Assembly: GCF_019218885.1 (NCBI RefSeq)
Contig: NZ_JAHUWT010000004.1
Coordinates: forward strand, 248,001 to 312,000
Direction: 5' to 3'
Length of the DNA stretch: 64,000 nucleotides
Origin: Bordetella sp. BOR01
GTDB taxonomy: Bacteria; Pseudomonadota; Gammaproteobacteria; Burkholderiales; Burkholderiaceae_B
Shown piece after piece: positions 34,804 through 43,048 of the stretch (position 1 is its first letter; each line of letters starts with the position of its first letter). Under the pieces are notes generated by a model. That model was not told the origin of the DNA. It saw only the letters and a list, made by a program, of their open reading frames with translations, and did no database searches. Made by a program: the position numbers and the translations under genes.

Positions 34804-35247
34804 CTAGCCGTTGCAGTCGGCCCAGCAATTGGGGGTTTCGTACAGGCGCACGCGCGCCAACCGCAACTGGGCGCCGTAGTGGCCATGGTAGTGCGGCGCC
34901 AGGGTGGCGAAGATGGCGCGGGCCAGGTTCTCGGCCGTGGGAATGCAGTCGAGCACCACGGTCTTGTGGCCGGGCAAGGTATCCAGGAAGCCCCGCACCG
35001 CAGTATCGTCGCGATAGACCAGGAAGGCGTGGTCCCAGGGGTCGACGATATGGCGCTTGGCGATCGCCTTGATTTCCGAGAAGTCCATCAGCATGCCGTT
35101 ATCGGACTGGCCGGGCGCATCGACGATGTCGCCCGCCAGTGTCACTTCAAGGACATAGCGATGGCCGTGCAGGTTGCGGCATTGGCTGCGGTGATCGGGA
35201 ATGCGATGGCCGGCATCGAATTCCAGCTTGCGGGTAACCGAGATCAT
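34804..35247 (-). CDS. queD: QueD, 6-carboxy-5,6,7,8-tetrahydropterin synthase
   Basis: Second step of queuosine/7-deazaguanine biosynthesis: dihydroneopterin triphosphate to 6-carboxytetrahydropterin. Protein of 147 residues; zinc ligands His14 (FDAGHRI) and His27/His29 (NLHGHRY), catalytic Cys23 (SQCRNLHGH) and C-terminal NCWADCNG. Start at 35247 has GGAGCC upstream. It follows queE by 28 bases on the same strand, forming a small queuosine operon (queC is not adjacent). It is convergent with the TRAP receptor gene. Confidence 0.94.
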   Translation of the reverse strand: MISVTRKLEFDAGHRIPDHRSQCRNLHGHRYVLEVTLAGDIVDAPGQSDNGMLMDFSEIKAIAKRHIVDPWDHAFLVYRDDTAVRGFLDTLPGHKTVVLDCIPTAENLARAIFATLAPHYHGHYGAQLRLARVRLYETPNCWADCNG

Positions 35248-35275
35248 GCGGGGCTCCGCAAGATGCGGGGGTGAC

Positions 35276-35908
35276 TCATGGAATGCCTATGTATTTGTGG
35301 GTTTGCAGGCTAAGCCGCCATTGCGGGTGCTGCAGGCAGTATTGCACGGCCCGTTCGGTATTGGCGGCGCGCGCCGGGCCATCCATGGGCTGCAGGAAGA
35401 AATGCTGGAAGTCCAGGTGGGCGTAGGCCTCGGGCCGTGCTTCGACCTGCGGGTAGACCAGCTTGAGTTCGTGGCCGCGCTCGACGACCACGCGGGCGCT
35501 GCCCTTGGGGCTGACGCAGATCCAGTCGATGCCGGGTGGCGGGGGCAGCGTACCGTTGGTTTCGATGGCAACGGTAAAGCCGTGGGCATGCACGGCCTGC
35601 AGCAGCGCGGCATCGAGCTGCAGCAGCGGCTCGCCGCCGGTGAAGACGACGTAGCGGTCTTGCGTGCCGGGCCCCCAGGCCGCGGCAATGGCGTCGGCCA
35701 GCCGCGCCGCGGTGGCGAACTTTCCGCCCCCCGGGCCGTCGGTGCCGATGAAGTCGGTATCGCAGAACGTGCAGGCCGCGCCCGCGCGGTCGGCTTCGCG
35801 GCCGGACCACAGGTTGCAGCCGGCAAACCGGCAGAACACGGCCGCGCGGCCGGCCTGGGCGCCTTCGCCCTGCAGCGTCTTGAAAATTTCTTTGGCGGAA
35901 TAAGTCAT
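35276..35908 (-). CDS. queE: QueE, 7-carboxy-7-deazaguanine synthase (radical SAM)
   Basis: Radical-SAM enzyme of 210 residues that makes 7-carboxy-7-deazaguanine from the QueD product. QueE carries an unusual cluster spacing, C-x14-C-x2-C, seen here as Cys31 (FAGCNLW), Cys46 and Cys49 (CTFCDTDF). TLQGEG near the N-terminus and FTGGEPLLQLD follow the family. ATG 35908 is chosen as homology begins right after MTYSAKEIFKTLQGEG. First gene of the queE-queD unit. Confidence 0.94.
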   Translation of the reverse strand: MTYSAKEIFKTLQGEGAQAGRAAVFCRFAGCNLWSGREADRAGAACTFCDTDFIGTDGPGGGKFATAARLADAIAAAWGPGTQDRYVVFTGGEPLLQLDAALLQAVHAHGFTVAIETNGTLPPPPGIDWICVSPKGSARVVVERGHELKLVYPQVEARPEAYAHLDFQHFFLQPMDGPARAANTERAVQYCLQHPQWRLSLQTHKYIGIP

Positions 35909-36007
35909 GCAATGGCTACGGCTTGTGCCGGCCCTGTCCAAACTGCCATTTTACCGGCATGGCGCGGTGGTCGCGGCCGCGGGCCGACTGGCGTAGACTT
36001 GCCGCCT

Positions 36008-36424
36008 ATGTATCACGTCCAGGATGACCTGTATCTGGACGAGCGCGATATCGACTTCGGCATGATCCGCGCCCAGGGCGCGGGGGGGCAGAACGTCAAC
36101 AAGGTATCCAGCGCCGTCCACCTGCGCTTCGATGTGCGCGCTTCCAGCCTGCCCGCGCACATCAAGGATGCGCTGTGCGCGCTGCCCGACCGCCGCGTGT
36201 CCAAGGATGGCGTCATTGTCATCAAGTCGCAGGCGTTTCGCAGCCAGGACAAGAATCGCAGCGAGGCGCTCGAGCGCCTGGCCGAGATGGTGCGGGCCGT
36301 GGCGCAGCCGCCCAAGCCGCGCCGGCCCACGCGCCCGACCCGGGCTTCGCAGCGCCGCCGTGTGCAGCGCAAAGTGCTGCATGGCGAAGTCAAGCGCCTG
36401 CGCGGCAGGATCACCGACGACTGA
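36008..36424 (+). CDS. arfB: ArfB, peptidyl-tRNA hydrolase/ribosome rescue factor
   Basis: Ribosome rescue factor (ArfB/YaeJ type) of 138 residues that hydrolyses peptidyl-tRNA on stalled ribosomes. The release-factor GGQ motif is at Gly26-Gly27-Gln28 (RAQGAGGQNVNKVSSAVHLRFD) and the C-terminal basic tail (RASQRRRVQRKVLHGEVKRLRGRI) is the known ribosome-tunnel anchor. No stop-codon recognition domain, as in ArfB. Only three bases separate its stop from the next gene, so co-transcription is likely. Confidence 0.95.
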   Translation: MYHVQDDLYLDERDIDFGMIRAQGAGGQNVNKVSSAVHLRFDVRASSLPAHIKDALCALPDRRVSKDGVIVIKSQAFRSQDKNRSEALERLAEMVRAVAQPPKPRRPTRPTRASQRRRVQRKVLHGEVKRLRGRITDD

Positions 36425-36427
36425 TCC

Positions 36428-37114
36428 ATGATCCGTTCTGCCCGCCATGCTTACCTGGGAGTGCTGGCCGCTATCTATGCGGTCTTGTGGGTGGCATTGG
36501 CGATCCGGCCCGCCGACCGTTCCGACTGGCTGCTCGAGAATGCACTGGTGCTGATGTTCGGCGCGGTGCTGGTGGTGACGCGGCGCTGGTTCGTGTTTTC
36601 GCGGGTGTCATACACGCTGATATTCCTGTTCTTGTGCCTGCATGCCGTGGGCGCCCACTACACCTATTCGAACGTACCCTATGACGATTGGTGGCGCGCC
36701 CTGACCGGCCATAGCCTGAACCAGGCCATGGGCTGGGATCGCAACCACTTCGACCGGCTGGTGCATTTTTCGTACGGACTGTTGTTTGCCTATCCGATCC
36801 GCGAGATCTTCCTGCGCGTGGTCGAAGTGCGCGGTTTCTGGGGCTATCTGTTGCCGCTGGACGTGGCCTTGTCCACCTCGGCCCTGTACGAACTGATCGA
36901 ATGGGGCGCCGCGGCCTGGTTCGGCGGCGAGCTGGGGGCCGCCTACCTGGGCATGCAGGGCGATATCTGGGATGCGCAGAAAGACATGGCGCTGGCCGCC
37001 ACCGGCGCCTGCATCGCCATGCTGGTCACGGCGCTGGCCAACCGGGGCACGCGGCGCGACCTGGCGCGCGAATGGGCCGACAGCCTCAAGCCTGGGGCCG
37101 GTGCAGGCCCCTAG
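36428..37114 (+). CDS. DUF2238 (YjdF-like) inner-membrane protein
   Basis: Polytopic membrane protein of 228 residues, with helices at about residues 8-28, 37-57, 62-80, 110-130, 135-155 and 195-212. The conserved segment NHFDRLVHFSYGLLFAYPIREIFLR and YELIEWGAAAWFGGELGAAYLGMQGDIWDAQKDMALA (His/Asp/Glu in the membrane) marks the DUF2238/YjdF family. Function is unknown; the acidic and His residues may bind metal. Starts three bases after arfB. Its end overlaps the CPBP protease gene on the other strand by four bases. Confidence 0.85.
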   Translation: MIRSARHAYLGVLAAIYAVLWVALAIRPADRSDWLLENALVLMFGAVLVVTRRWFVFSRVSYTLIFLFLCLHAVGAHYTYSNVPYDDWWRALTGHSLNQAMGWDRNHFDRLVHFSYGLLFAYPIREIFLRVVEVRGFWGYLLPLDVALSTSALYELIEWGAAAWFGGELGAAYLGMQGDIWDAQKDMALAATGACIAMLVTALANRGTRRDLAREWADSLKPGAGAGP

Positions 37115-37974
37115 CCCGGCAGGGCACGCAGCGGATAGGTGAATGCGGCGAAATGCAGCGTATTCAGGCCCAGGTGGGCCAGCACCGCAGCCGCCAGGCC
37201 CCCATACCGGTAGGCCACCCCATAGGCCACGCCGGCCAGGCCCGCCAGTACCACCCATTGCGGCCCGGCGCCGAGGTGGGCCAGCCCGAACAGTGCGGCG
37301 GCTACCGCGATGGCCAGGGCCGCGCCGCCGTGCCGATGGCCCCAGCGCGCCGCCAATTGCTGCTGGATATAGCCACGGAATAGCGCTTCTTCGGCCAGGG
37401 TGACCAGCAAGGCATTGTTGGCCAGCCATAGCCAGCCCTGGGCCGGCCACTTGGGGGCCCAGCCCACCAGGCCGGCTGCCAGCGCCACCCCCAGGCAGAC
37501 GGCGGCGGCGGCCGCGCAGGCAAGCAGCGCGCTGCGCAACGTGGTGGCGGCATCGGCGGCGGCCATGGGCGGCGCCAGCGCCAGCAAGACCCAGAACGCC
37601 ACCAGCGGCTTGTCCAGGTTCAGGTACATATTGAAGGGCACGGCGTCGGCCGTGTAGCGCGCGCCCGCGATCGCCTGCACGTTATGAAAGCCGGGCAGCA
37701 GGTGCAGGCTCAGGCCGGCAGCCAGCACGATGAACAGGGCATGGCCCGCCCCCATACGCCACGCAGGCCCCGATGCGCGCACGGCCAGCCCGGCCGCCCA
37801 CAGCAGCGCCAGCCACAGTAGCGCCACGGGTTCCAGCGCGCCCTGGCCCAGGGCCCAGGCATAGCCCACGGCCAGCGGCAGCAGGGCGTAAGTCCGGGTG
37901 GCGGCCGGCCACACCATGGCCGCGGCAACACATAGGGAAATCCATGGAAACAGGGCGGGCAAGGGCAGCGGCAT
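37111..37974 (-). CDS. CPBP-family intramembrane metalloprotease (CAAX protease-like)
   Basis: Intramembrane protease-like protein of 287 residues with about eight helices. The catalytic pattern is present: EEALFRG (EExxxR), a following FGLAHLG (FxxxH), and HLGLNTLHF (HxxxN). CPBP proteins include bacteriocin self-immunity proteins and processing enzymes; this one has no such neighbour, so its partner is unknown. The last four bases overlap the convergent DUF2238 gene. ATG at 37974 is used since upstream frame is not family-like. Confidence 0.88.
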   Translation of the reverse strand: MPLPLPALFPWISLCVAAAMVWPAATRTYALLPLAVGYAWALGQGALEPVALLWLALLWAAGLAVRASGPAWRMGAGHALFIVLAAGLSLHLLPGFHNVQAIAGARYTADAVPFNMYLNLDKPLVAFWVLLALAPPMAAADAATTLRSALLACAAAAAVCLGVALAAGLVGWAPKWPAQGWLWLANNALLVTLAEEALFRGYIQQQLAARWGHRHGGAALAIAVAAALFGLAHLGAGPQWVVLAGLAGVAYGVAYRYGGLAAAVLAHLGLNTLHFAAFTYPLRALPG

Positions 37975-38082
37975 GGTGGCGGCAATACGACGGCGGACCG
38001 GCAAGCGTACCGCCAAACCGACCACGCCGCGACCGGCTGGTTTACAGTCGGATGCAATAGCCCCCTGGAACCCGAGGCGACC

Positions 38083-38457
38083 ATGACGACCCTGACTTGC
38101 CTGATGCTGGTGGCGGCGCTGCTGCCTGCCCTGACTGCCTTGATCGCCAAGGCCGGCGGCCGCGCATTCGACAACAACGAGCCGCGCGTCTGGCTGGCCG
38201 GCCAGCAGGGATGGCGCGCGCGTGCCAACGCGGCACAGGCCAATACGTTCGAGGCCTTGCCGTTTTTCTTTGCCGCGCTGCTGCTGGCGCTGCACAACGG
38301 TGCCGACACGTCATACCTGGTCGGCCTGGCCGGCGCGTGGCTGGTGCTGCGCGTGGCCTATGTCGGCCTGTACCTGGCCGGCCTGGGGACGCTGCGTTCC
38401 CTGGTGTGGGCGGCGGCGGTAGCGGTGAATATCGCCATGCTGTTCGCCAGCGCCTGA
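38083..38457 (+). CDS. MAPEG-family membrane protein
   Basis: Small inner-membrane protein of 124 residues with four helices, of the MAPEG (membrane-associated eicosanoid/glutathione) superfamily. Seen: FDNNEPRVWLAGQQGWRARANAAQANTFEALPFFFAALLLA, the conserved NTFE-like loop, and a closing helix VWAAAVAVNIAMLF. Glutathione-dependent activity is possible but unproven. GAGGCGACC supports ATG 38083. Divergent from the CPBP gene (108-base gap). Confidence 0.85.
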   Translation: MTTLTCLMLVAALLPALTALIAKAGGRAFDNNEPRVWLAGQQGWRARANAAQANTFEALPFFFAALLLALHNGADTSYLVGLAGAWLVLRVAYVGLYLAGLGTLRSLVWAAAVAVNIAMLFASA

Positions 38458-38479
38458 GCCGGGGGGCGCAACGCGGCGC

Positions 38480-38917
38480 TCAGGCGTCCCAGTTGAAGGT
38501 CTGGCGCACGGTGCCTTGCCCGGATACTGTCACCTGGCGGGTTTGTTCCTTGTCTTTGAAGCGAGCCGATATCTTGTAATTGCCCGGCGGCAGCTTCACC
38601 AGCAGATAAGGGCCGTCGGCCGTGGTGCTGAGCACCGCCTTGCCTTGTGCGTCGGTGATGGCGACCTGCACGTCGGCCAGATAGGCGCCGCCTTGCGTGG
38701 CGGCGAAGGTCAATGCCAGCGGGTAGCTACTGCTGGCGGCCTTGATGGCTTCGGATTCGTCATGGCCGAAACCGCCCATCAGATATTGCACCTGGCCTTG
38801 TTGCTGCACCGCAGGCAAGGCGGCGGCCGGTTGCGCGGCGACCGTGCCCGCAGCCAGGGCCAGGCAACCGGCCACCAGCATGGCGGCCATGCGTGATCGT
38901 TCATTGCGTTTGTTCAT
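38480..38917 (-). CDS. Exported carboxypeptidase-regulatory-like (CarboxypepD_reg) protein
   Basis: Secreted or periplasmic protein of 145 residues. Signal peptide MNKRNERSRMAAMLVAGCLALAAGTVAAQP (Sec, cleavage near AAQ; the Cys in AGC might suggest lipoprotein but is not in a clear lipobox context). Mature part is a beta-sandwich of the carboxypeptidase regulatory type (AITDAQGKAVLSTTADGPYLLVKLPPGNYKISARFKDKEQTRQVTVSG). Probably structural or binding; function unknown. Good AGGAGAAC ribosome site. Confidence 0.8.
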   Translation of the reverse strand: MNKRNERSRMAAMLVAGCLALAAGTVAAQPAAALPAVQQQGQVQYLMGGFGHDESEAIKAASSSYPLALTFAATQGGAYLADVQVAITDAQGKAVLSTTADGPYLLVKLPPGNYKISARFKDKEQTRQVTVSGQGTVRQTFNWDA

Positions 38918-39086
38918 GGATGTTCTCCTGCAAGCCCGGCGCTTGGCCGCGGTCGGGCCCGGCGGTGCCCGGGCAGCCCCGGGGCAAATACTTCAGATCA
39001 TTGTGCTTGAGTGAAGTTCGAAGGGTGTTTCACAGGGTAAATATTGGAAGGGAAACTCACACCGGCCTGAACAGGCCAACCCTAAG

Positions 39087-39857
39087 TCAGGCGCGCCATT
39101 GAAACGCCAGGTCGCTATCGCCGGTGGGGACGCCGTTCGGGCCGTAGCGGCGCTCGTGCAGCTCGCCGCGCCCGTCGGCGTGCAGGGCCAGTATGGTCGA
39201 GCCGCGCGTACCGTAGTCGGGGCTGACGATGAACGGGCTGCTGAGCAGCCGTTCGCGTGCCAGCCCGATGCCGGTGTCGGGCAGGCTGGCGTCGTCGGCC
39301 GGCGTGCGGTCGAACAGGGTGGCGTACAGCGCTGGCAGGTCGGGCTGCGGCGCGCTGCGCAAGACTTGCCGGAAGGCCGCCTTGGTGCGCGCCAGCTTGG
39401 GCCAGGGCGTGTCGAGCAAATGATTGGACACGGCATAGATGCCCGGCGGCAGTGCGCGCGGGCCACCGTCGCGGTTGCCGGCGTACCAGGCCGTGGCCGT
39501 ATCGCCCACGATCAGGTTGAAGCCGTTGTAGCACGCACCGCGCTGATACACCGCCGCCGCATAATCGGCGGGCGAGGCATTGCCGCGCAGGTAGTCCTCG
39601 ACCAGCGCGCCGCGCGAGGGCGCGTCGGCCAGGATGTGCAGGGGGTCGCGGAAGTTCGTGACGACCGCGTAGCGGCCTCGTTCGTCCACGCCCATCCAGG
39701 TGCCGCCGGCGCGCAGGTCGCGGCCGGCGTAGATGGCGGGCCGGCCGGGCCAGGCCGTGGCAGGCTGGGTGGGGCGCGCATGGAATTCGTCGCGGTTGGC
39801 GGCGATCAATACCGGAAGATCGGCAACGCTATGCAAGGCCAGCACGGCAAGACACAT
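39087..39857 (-). CDS. NRDE-family protein (TANGO2-like, Ntn-hydrolase fold predicted)
   Basis: NRDE/TANGO2 family protein of 256 residues. The signature ANRDEF is at about 19-24, after MCLAVLAL; Cys2 becomes N-terminal after Met removal, which is consistent with an Ntn-type nucleophile. RDLRAGGTWMGVDERGRYAVVTNFRDP follows the family pattern closely. TANGO2 proteins are linked to haem or lipid handling in eukaryotes; in bacteria the role is not established. Adjacent to the YbaK-type gene (12 bases) on the same strand. Confidence 0.87.
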   Translation of the reverse strand: MCLAVLALHSVADLPVLIAANRDEFHARPTQPATAWPGRPAIYAGRDLRAGGTWMGVDERGRYAVVTNFRDPLHILADAPSRGALVEDYLRGNASPADYAAAVYQRGACYNGFNLIVGDTATAWYAGNRDGGPRALPPGIYAVSNHLLDTPWPKLARTKAAFRQVLRSAPQPDLPALYATLFDRTPADDASLPDTGIGLARERLLSSPFIVSPDYGTRGSTILALHADGRGELHERRYGPNGVPTGDSDLAFQWRA

Positions 39858-39869
39858 GGCAGGGTCCGT

Positions 39870-40352
39870 TCAGGCGTTTACGAAAGAAGCTTGCCGGGGT
39901 TGGGCCAGGCGGAAGTAGTCGTCGGTGCGCATCACGATCGAGGCATCGAGCCGGCCTGCGTTGAAGACGATTTCGTCGTGCCGGTCGCGCAAGCTGGGGT
40001 CGACCAGCAGCGCCAGGTCCTGGTTGAACGAAAACGGGGGAATGGCGCCGATTTCGCAACCGGTCAGTTCGCGCGCCTGCTCGTGCGAGGCCAGCGAGGC
40101 TTTCTTGCCGCCGGCGGCCAATGCGATGGCGGCCAGGTTGGCCTGCTTGTCGGCCGGGAACACGGCCAGCACATGCAGGCGCTGGTTGGACGTGATCTTT
40201 ACCCGGCACACCAGCGCCTTCGCGCCCTGGCTGACGGCGGTGCCGCGAATGGCGGCGACTGTCTCGGATTTGCCGGCGGGCTCGTGCCGCAGCAGGCGGT
40301 AGGGCACTTGATGTTCAGTCAGCAGGGCTTGCAGTTGCAGGAAGACATCCAT
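39870..40352 (-). CDS. YbaK/ProX-type aminoacyl-tRNA deacylase domain protein
   Basis: Free-standing editing-domain protein of 160 residues, YbaK/INS superfamily (hydrolyses mischarged tRNA such as Cys-tRNA(Pro)). Seen: VPYRLLRHEPAGKSETVAAIRGTAVSQGAKALVC (typical YbaK start with conserved Lys), LAVFPADKQANL and GCEIGAIPPFSF (GxxxP loop), then the C-terminal EIVFNAGRLDASIVM. Its start codon lies inside the OMF gene: 38 bases overlap (40315-40352), so translation is probably coupled. Confidence 0.88.
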   Translation of the reverse strand: MDVFLQLQALLTEHQVPYRLLRHEPAGKSETVAAIRGTAVSQGAKALVCRVKITSNQRLHVLAVFPADKQANLAAIALAAGGKKASLASHEQARELTGCEIGAIPPFSFNQDLALLVDPSLRDRHDEIVFNAGRLDASIVMRTDDYFRLAQPRQASFVNA

Positions 40353-41898
40353 GGCAGGCGGGTAGGCTGGGCGGCGAATGCAGGGATGATACGCTTTCCG
40401 GCTCATTCCACCAGCCGCCGCCCAGCGCCTGCAGCAAGGCGGCCGTGTCGGCGTAGCGGTCCGCCTGGGCCTGGATGCGGTCCGCGCGGGTACGCAGTTG
40501 CTCGCGCTGCGCATCGAGCAGCGCCAGTTGGCTGACGCCGCCGGCCTGGTATTGCCGGGCCGTGATGTCATAGGCGGCCAGGGCCTGTTGTTCGGCCTCG
40601 GCCCTGGCCTGCAGGGCGTCGGCATCGGCTTGCACGGCGCGCAGCGCGTCGGCGACCTGCTGGAAGCCTTGCAGCACCGTATCGCGATAGGCCGCGGCAG
40701 CGCCTTGGTAGGCTGCCTCGGCGGCGCGTTGGCGCGCACGCAGTTCGCCGCCGTGAAACAACGGCTGGGTCAAGCCCAGGGCCAGGTTCCAGACATTGAC
40801 CCCATCGGCCACGTCGCCGGCCCGGGTACGCTGCGAACCGAAGCTGCCGGTCAGCGTGAAGCGCGGGTAAAGGTTGGCGGTAGCCACGCCGACGTCGGCC
40901 GCGGCGCGGTGCCACAGTGCTTCGGCGGCCAGGATATCAGGCCGCTGGCGCGTCAATTGCGACGGTACGCCAAGCGGCACGTCCAGGGGCAGTTCCAGCG
41001 TGTCCAGCGCCGGCGCCGGCAAGTCGGCCTGGGCGGGCAGGCGGCCCAGGTAGGCCGCCAGCTGGTGCCGGGTGCGATCGATGTCCTGTTGCAGCGCGGG
41101 CAGCCCGGCGCGTGTCTGCGCCAGCAGCGATTCCTGCTTGTGCAGGTCCAGCGCCGCCACGCCGCCGGCCCGATGGCGCTGGCGCATGATGGCCAATTGA
41201 CGGGCCTGCGCATCCAGTTGCGCCTGCGTGGCATCCAGGCGGGCCTGCAGCCCGGCCTGCCGGATGGCGGCCGTGACCACATTGGCTGCCAGCATCATGC
41301 GGGCGGCCTGCAGTTCATGCTGCTGGTGGTCGACCTGGGCCCGCAGGCCTTCCAGCGCGCGCTGTTCGGCGCCAAAGAGGTCCAGCGTGTACGACACGTC
41401 TATCGATGCGTTGTACAGCGTGAAGGGCGGCGGCAGTTCGGTGACAGGTACGCCGTACGCCGACGGATCCACTTTCTGGCGCGCCGCCGACAGGTTGGCG
41501 TCGACCGAGGGCAGGGTGCGCGTGCCGGTTTCGGCGCTGAGTTCTTCCTGCGCCTGGCGCAGGCGCGCCCGGGCCTGTTCCAGTGTGGGGCTGTGCGCCA
41601 GGGCCTCGCGCACCAGTTGGTCGAGCTCGGGCGAGCGGAACAGCGTCCACCACTGAGCGGGAATGTCCATGCCTGCATGCAGGCGCTGCGCGGGCACCTG
41701 CGCATTGCCAGTGGTGGCGGGCGGCGCGGCCGTGGCGGTATAGCGGTCGGTGCCGGGCGCGGCGGGGCGTTCGAAATCGGGGCCCACGGCGCAGCCGCCC
41801 ACGGCCAGCAGCAGGGCCAGTGCCGGCAGCAGGGCCAGTGCCGGCAGCGCGGCCTGCGCGGCGGAAAAACGTGGCAGGGAAACAGCGGTTGGCATCAT
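40315..41898 (-). CDS. NodT-family outer-membrane efflux lipoprotein (second OMF)
   Basis: TolC-like outer-membrane lipoprotein of 527 residues for the ABC/HlyD export operon. Signal peptide contains a tandem LPALAL-LPALAL run and lipobox VGGC, then the NodT pattern (VGPDFERPAAPG, WWTLFRSPELDQLVREALAHSPTLEQA, ISVSYTLDLFGAEQRALEGLRAQ, RRPDILAAEALWHRAAADVGVATANLYPRFTLTGSFG). The last ~25 residues (SSLHSPPSLPACHGCL...) look like an extra tail. It ends within the start of the YbaK gene. Preceded by the permease gene with a four-base gap. Confidence 0.92.
   Translation of the reverse strand: MMPTAVSLPRFSAAQAALPALALLPALALLLAVGGCAVGPDFERPAAPGTDRYTATAAPPATTGNAQVPAQRLHAGMDIPAQWWTLFRSPELDQLVREALAHSPTLEQARARLRQAQEELSAETGTRTLPSVDANLSAARQKVDPSAYGVPVTELPPPFTLYNASIDVSYTLDLFGAEQRALEGLRAQVDHQQHELQAARMMLAANVVTAAIRQAGLQARLDATQAQLDAQARQLAIMRQRHRAGGVAALDLHKQESLLAQTRAGLPALQQDIDRTRHQLAAYLGRLPAQADLPAPALDTLELPLDVPLGVPSQLTRQRPDILAAEALWHRAAADVGVATANLYPRFTLTGSFGSQRTRAGDVADGVNVWNLALGLTQPLFHGGELRARQRAAEAAYQGAAAAYRDTVLQGFQQVADALRAVQADADALQARAEAEQQALAAYDITARQYQAGGVSQLALLDAQREQLRTRADRIQAQADRYADTAALLQALGGGWWNEPESVSSLHSPPSLPACHGCLPATASPAD
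41812..41847 (-). repeat. Perfect tandem duplication of 18 bases within signal peptide
   Basis: The unit CAGGGCCAGTGCCGGCAG occurs twice without interruption (41812-41829 and 41830-41847). In the minus-strand frame it encodes LPALAL twice in the hydrophobic core of the OMF lipoprotein signal. Eighteen bases keep the frame, so loss or gain would change signal-peptide length by six residues. Repeat is seen; effect is inferred. Confidence 0.85.
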
Positions 41899-41902
41899 GG
41901 CT

Positions 41903-43048
41903 TCAATCCAGCGTGCGGCGATAGAACTTCACGGCCAGTCCCATGATCAGGACAGTGAACAGCAGCAGCGGCCATACGTTGGGCCACAGGTCGGCCCAGC
42001 CGTTGCCCTTGAGCAGAATGCCGCGGATGAGCCGGTTGAAGTAGGTCAGCGGCAGAAGGTTGCCCAGGTACTGCGCCCATATCGGCATGCCCTTGAAGGG
42101 GAACATGAAGCCCGACAACAGGATATTGGGCAGGAAATAGAACATGGTGAGCTGCATGGCCTGCAATTGGTTCTGGGCCAAGGACGACAGCGTGATGCCC
42201 ACCGTGAGATTGGCCGCGACGAACAGCAGCGCCGCCAGGTACACGGCCAGCAGGCTGCCCATGAAGGGCACATGGAACACATAGCGCGCCGCCAGCAGGA
42301 TGATGGTGGCCTGCAGCAGGCCAATGGCGATGTACGGCACGATCTTGCCGGTCATGACTTCCAGCGGGCGCACGGGCGTGGCCAGCAGGTTCTCCATGGT
42401 GCCGCGCTCGCGTTCGCGCGTCATCGCCAGCCCCGTCATCATGACCAGCGTCATGCTCAAGATCACGCCCATCAGCCCCGGCACGGTGTTGTACTGGGCG
42501 ATCTGCTCTTCGTTGTACAGCCGATGCACGCGCACCTCGAAAGGCGGCTGCCCGCCCGCCAGCTGGGCCAGCGGGCCGGTCAGGTCGCGGCGCGCGACAG
42601 CCTGGCTGAGCTGCGTGGCCGCACCGATCGCCATGCCGGTGGCCATGGGGTCGGTGGCATCGGCCTCGATCAACAGCGCGGGACGTTCGCCGCGCAGCAG
42701 GCGGCGGGTGAAATCGGGGGGAATGGTCAGCACGAACAGCACGCGGCCTTGCGCCAGCGCTGCGCGCCCGGCCTCTTCGCTGGGCAGTTCCTCGACGATG
42801 TTGAAGTAGTCCGATGCTTTCATGGCGGCCATGAAAGTACGTGTGAATTCGCTGTGGTCCGACGCGATGACCGCGGTCGGCATCTGCTTGGGGTCGGTAT
42901 TGATCGCGTAGCCGAACAGGGCCAGCTGCATGATGGGGATGCCGACGATCATGCCGAAGGTGATGCGGTCGCGCCGCAATTGCAGGAATTCCTTGCGCAC
43001 CATGCTCCACCAGCGTGTCCATGAGAACCGGCGTTCGGCGGCGTTCAT
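41903..43048 (-). CDS. ABC-2 type permease (YbhS/YbhR-like)
   Basis: Membrane subunit of an ABC-2 exporter, 381 residues. One N-terminal helix (about 30-50), a large periplasmic loop (about 50-180), then a C-terminal bundle of five to six helices. The conserved ERERGTMENLLATPVRPLEVMTGKIVPYIAIG is the ABC-2 coupling segment, followed by MQLTMFYFLPNILLSGFMFPFKGMPIWAQ. Only one permease gene is present, whereas ybhGFSR has two, so it may form a homodimer. Four-base overlap with the ATPase gene on the upstream side. Confidence 0.92.
   Translation of the reverse strand: MNAAERRFSWTRWWSMVRKEFLQLRRDRITFGMIVGIPIMQLALFGYAINTDPKQMPTAVIASDHSEFTRTFMAAMKASDYFNIVEELPSEEAGRAALAQGRVLFVLTIPPDFTRRLLRGERPALLIEADATDPMATGMAIGAATQLSQAVARRDLTGPLAQLAGGQPPFEVRVHRLYNEEQIAQYNTVPGLMGVILSMTLVMMTGLAMTRERERGTMENLLATPVRPLEVMTGKIVPYIAIGLLQATIILLAARYVFHVPFMGSLLAVYLAALLFVAANLTVGITLSSLAQNQLQAMQLTMFYFLPNILLSGFMFPFKGMPIWAQYLGNLLPLTYFNRLIRGILLKGNGWADLWPNVWPLLLFTVLIMGLAVKFYRRTLD

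Noticed and set aside
37111-37974. CPBP protease as part of an abortive-infection or bacteriocin-immunity system
   Set aside because: No phage-defence or bacteriocin genes nearby; neighbours are DUF2238 and MAPEG genes.
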